DNA of 13,915 nt from JBBQTU01 sp038213005 (GTDB taxonomy: Bacteria > Planctomycetota > Phycisphaerae > Tepidisphaerales > Tepidisphaeraceae), in the NCBI GenBank assembly GCA_038213005.1, contig JBBQTU010000105.1, positions 1-13,915 of the forward strand. The letters are read 5' to 3'. The notes under the pieces were generated by a model that was given only the letters and a program-made list of their open reading frames with translations, made no database searches and had not been told where the DNA came from. Made by a program: the position numbers and the translations under genes. Each line of letters opens with the position of its first letter. Position 1 is the stretch's first letter. This document shows positions 13,537-13,915 of this stretch, one piece after another.

Positions 13537-13582
13537 CATGGGCAATGGCGGGCTCCGAGGAGTGGATGGGCTCCTCAAAGTG

Positions 13583-13603
13583 GGGCGGCCGCCTCGGCCG
13601 CCC
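13583..13603 (+). terminator. GC hairpin after the last gene
   Basis: GGGCGGCCG (13583-13591), loop CCT, CGGCCGCCC (13595-13603): a perfect 9-bp stem 46 nt after the stop at 13536. It has no T-run (ATTGGG follows), so it may be a terminator of another type, a 3' stabilising hairpin, or another dispersed repeat. Confidence 0.4.
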
Positions 13604-13750
13604 ATTGGGTTGCCGACAGATCACGCTTGAGGGTGTCGGCGGAACAGGGAATCGCTGTGGCGTGAATCTGGGTTATCGGAGTGCCTAGTGTCGCGCCAAG
13701 GACCGGCGCATCAATTACTGTCAGGAATGGCGCAATGATCTCTTCTTACT

Positions 13751-13774
13751 CCTCCCCCTGGGGGAGGTTGGGAG
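13751..13774 (-). repeat. Pyrimidine-rich hairpin repeat, inverted copy
   Basis: CCTCCCCC (13751-13758), T, GGGGGAGG (13760-13767) form an 8-bp stem. TGGGGGAGGTTGGGAG (13759-13774) is the exact reverse complement of 10254-10269 in the feoA-feoB gap. Confidence 0.7.
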
Positions 13775-13825
13775 CATAAGCGTTAACTTATCGCGGCCAC
13801 AGGACCGTACTCTCCCGCCATTTTC

Positions 13826-13849
13826 TGTGCCTTTTGCGCTTTTTGTGGC
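13826..13849 (-). repeat. 24-nt dispersed repeat, inverted copy
   Basis: TGTGCCTTTTGCGCTTTT and following TGTGGC match the reverse complement of 4926-4949 at 20 of 24 positions. Both copies are intergenic. Confidence 0.5.
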
Positions 13850-13915
13850 AAAATTCCGCGATTTCGATCGGGCTACGCCAGGACCTGAGTCGGAGAAGAG
13901 GAATTGCCTCAAAAG

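Larger units (their letters stand above)
13604..13915. other. Gene-free end of the window with repeats
   Basis: No credible gene on either strand. It contains the inverted copies of two repeats seen elsewhere (13751-13774 and 13826-13849) and a run of AT-richer sequence up to the window edge. Any following gene lies beyond the window. Confidence 0.5.

Overview
The window looks like a chromosomal segment of a GC-rich planctomycete-type bacterium (inference). The reasons are an extended GH4 enzyme with a C-terminal beta-sandwich module, two divergent URO-D-fold proteins, a small xylose-isomerase-like TIM-barrel protein, and abundant short hairpin-rich repeats between genes. No ribosomal RNA, CRISPR array, phage module or complete insertion sequence was found.

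Layout. 1-2913: the 3' part of a GH4 glycosidase gene and a URO-D family gene, both on the + strand and separated by a strong hairpin. 2987-4378: a two-gene minus-strand unit, a CbpA/DnaJ-type co-chaperone followed by a small two-helix membrane protein, joined by a 24-bp tandem duplication that carries the second gene's ribosome binding site. 4379-6630: a gene-poor stretch with palindromic repeats, one unrecognised ORF (5068-5544), a doubtful small ORF and a truncated transposase-like N-terminus. 6578-6753: a complete tRNA-Tyr(GUA) unit with promoter and terminator. 6754-7716: mostly decayed sequence with a possible TIGR03790 remnant. 7717-10659 (minus): feoA-feoB ferrous iron uptake, with a readable promoter and a perfect 9-bp dyad just upstream of the feoA Shine-Dalgarno. 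10795-13536 (+): a second URO-D/MtaA-like protein, a sugar isomerase/epimerase and a small internally duplicated beta protein.

How the genes work together. FeoA and FeoB form the only clear pathway: GTP-dependent Fe(II) import. GH4, the two URO-D proteins and the isomerase suggest carbohydrate or C1-group metabolism, but the sequence does not show that they share a pathway. DnaJ/CbpA and the membrane protein are probably co-transcribed.

The most unusual feature is a modular three-hairpin repeat. One copy lies between genes at 12053-12145. Another sits inside feoB at 8250-8331, keeps the reading frame and encodes part of a low-complexity loop of about 70 residues. A 7-bp tandem repeat has expanded in the same loop. 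Several other palindromic repeat families recur within the window. All family assignments come from reading the translated sequence and from remembered family motifs; no database search was possible.
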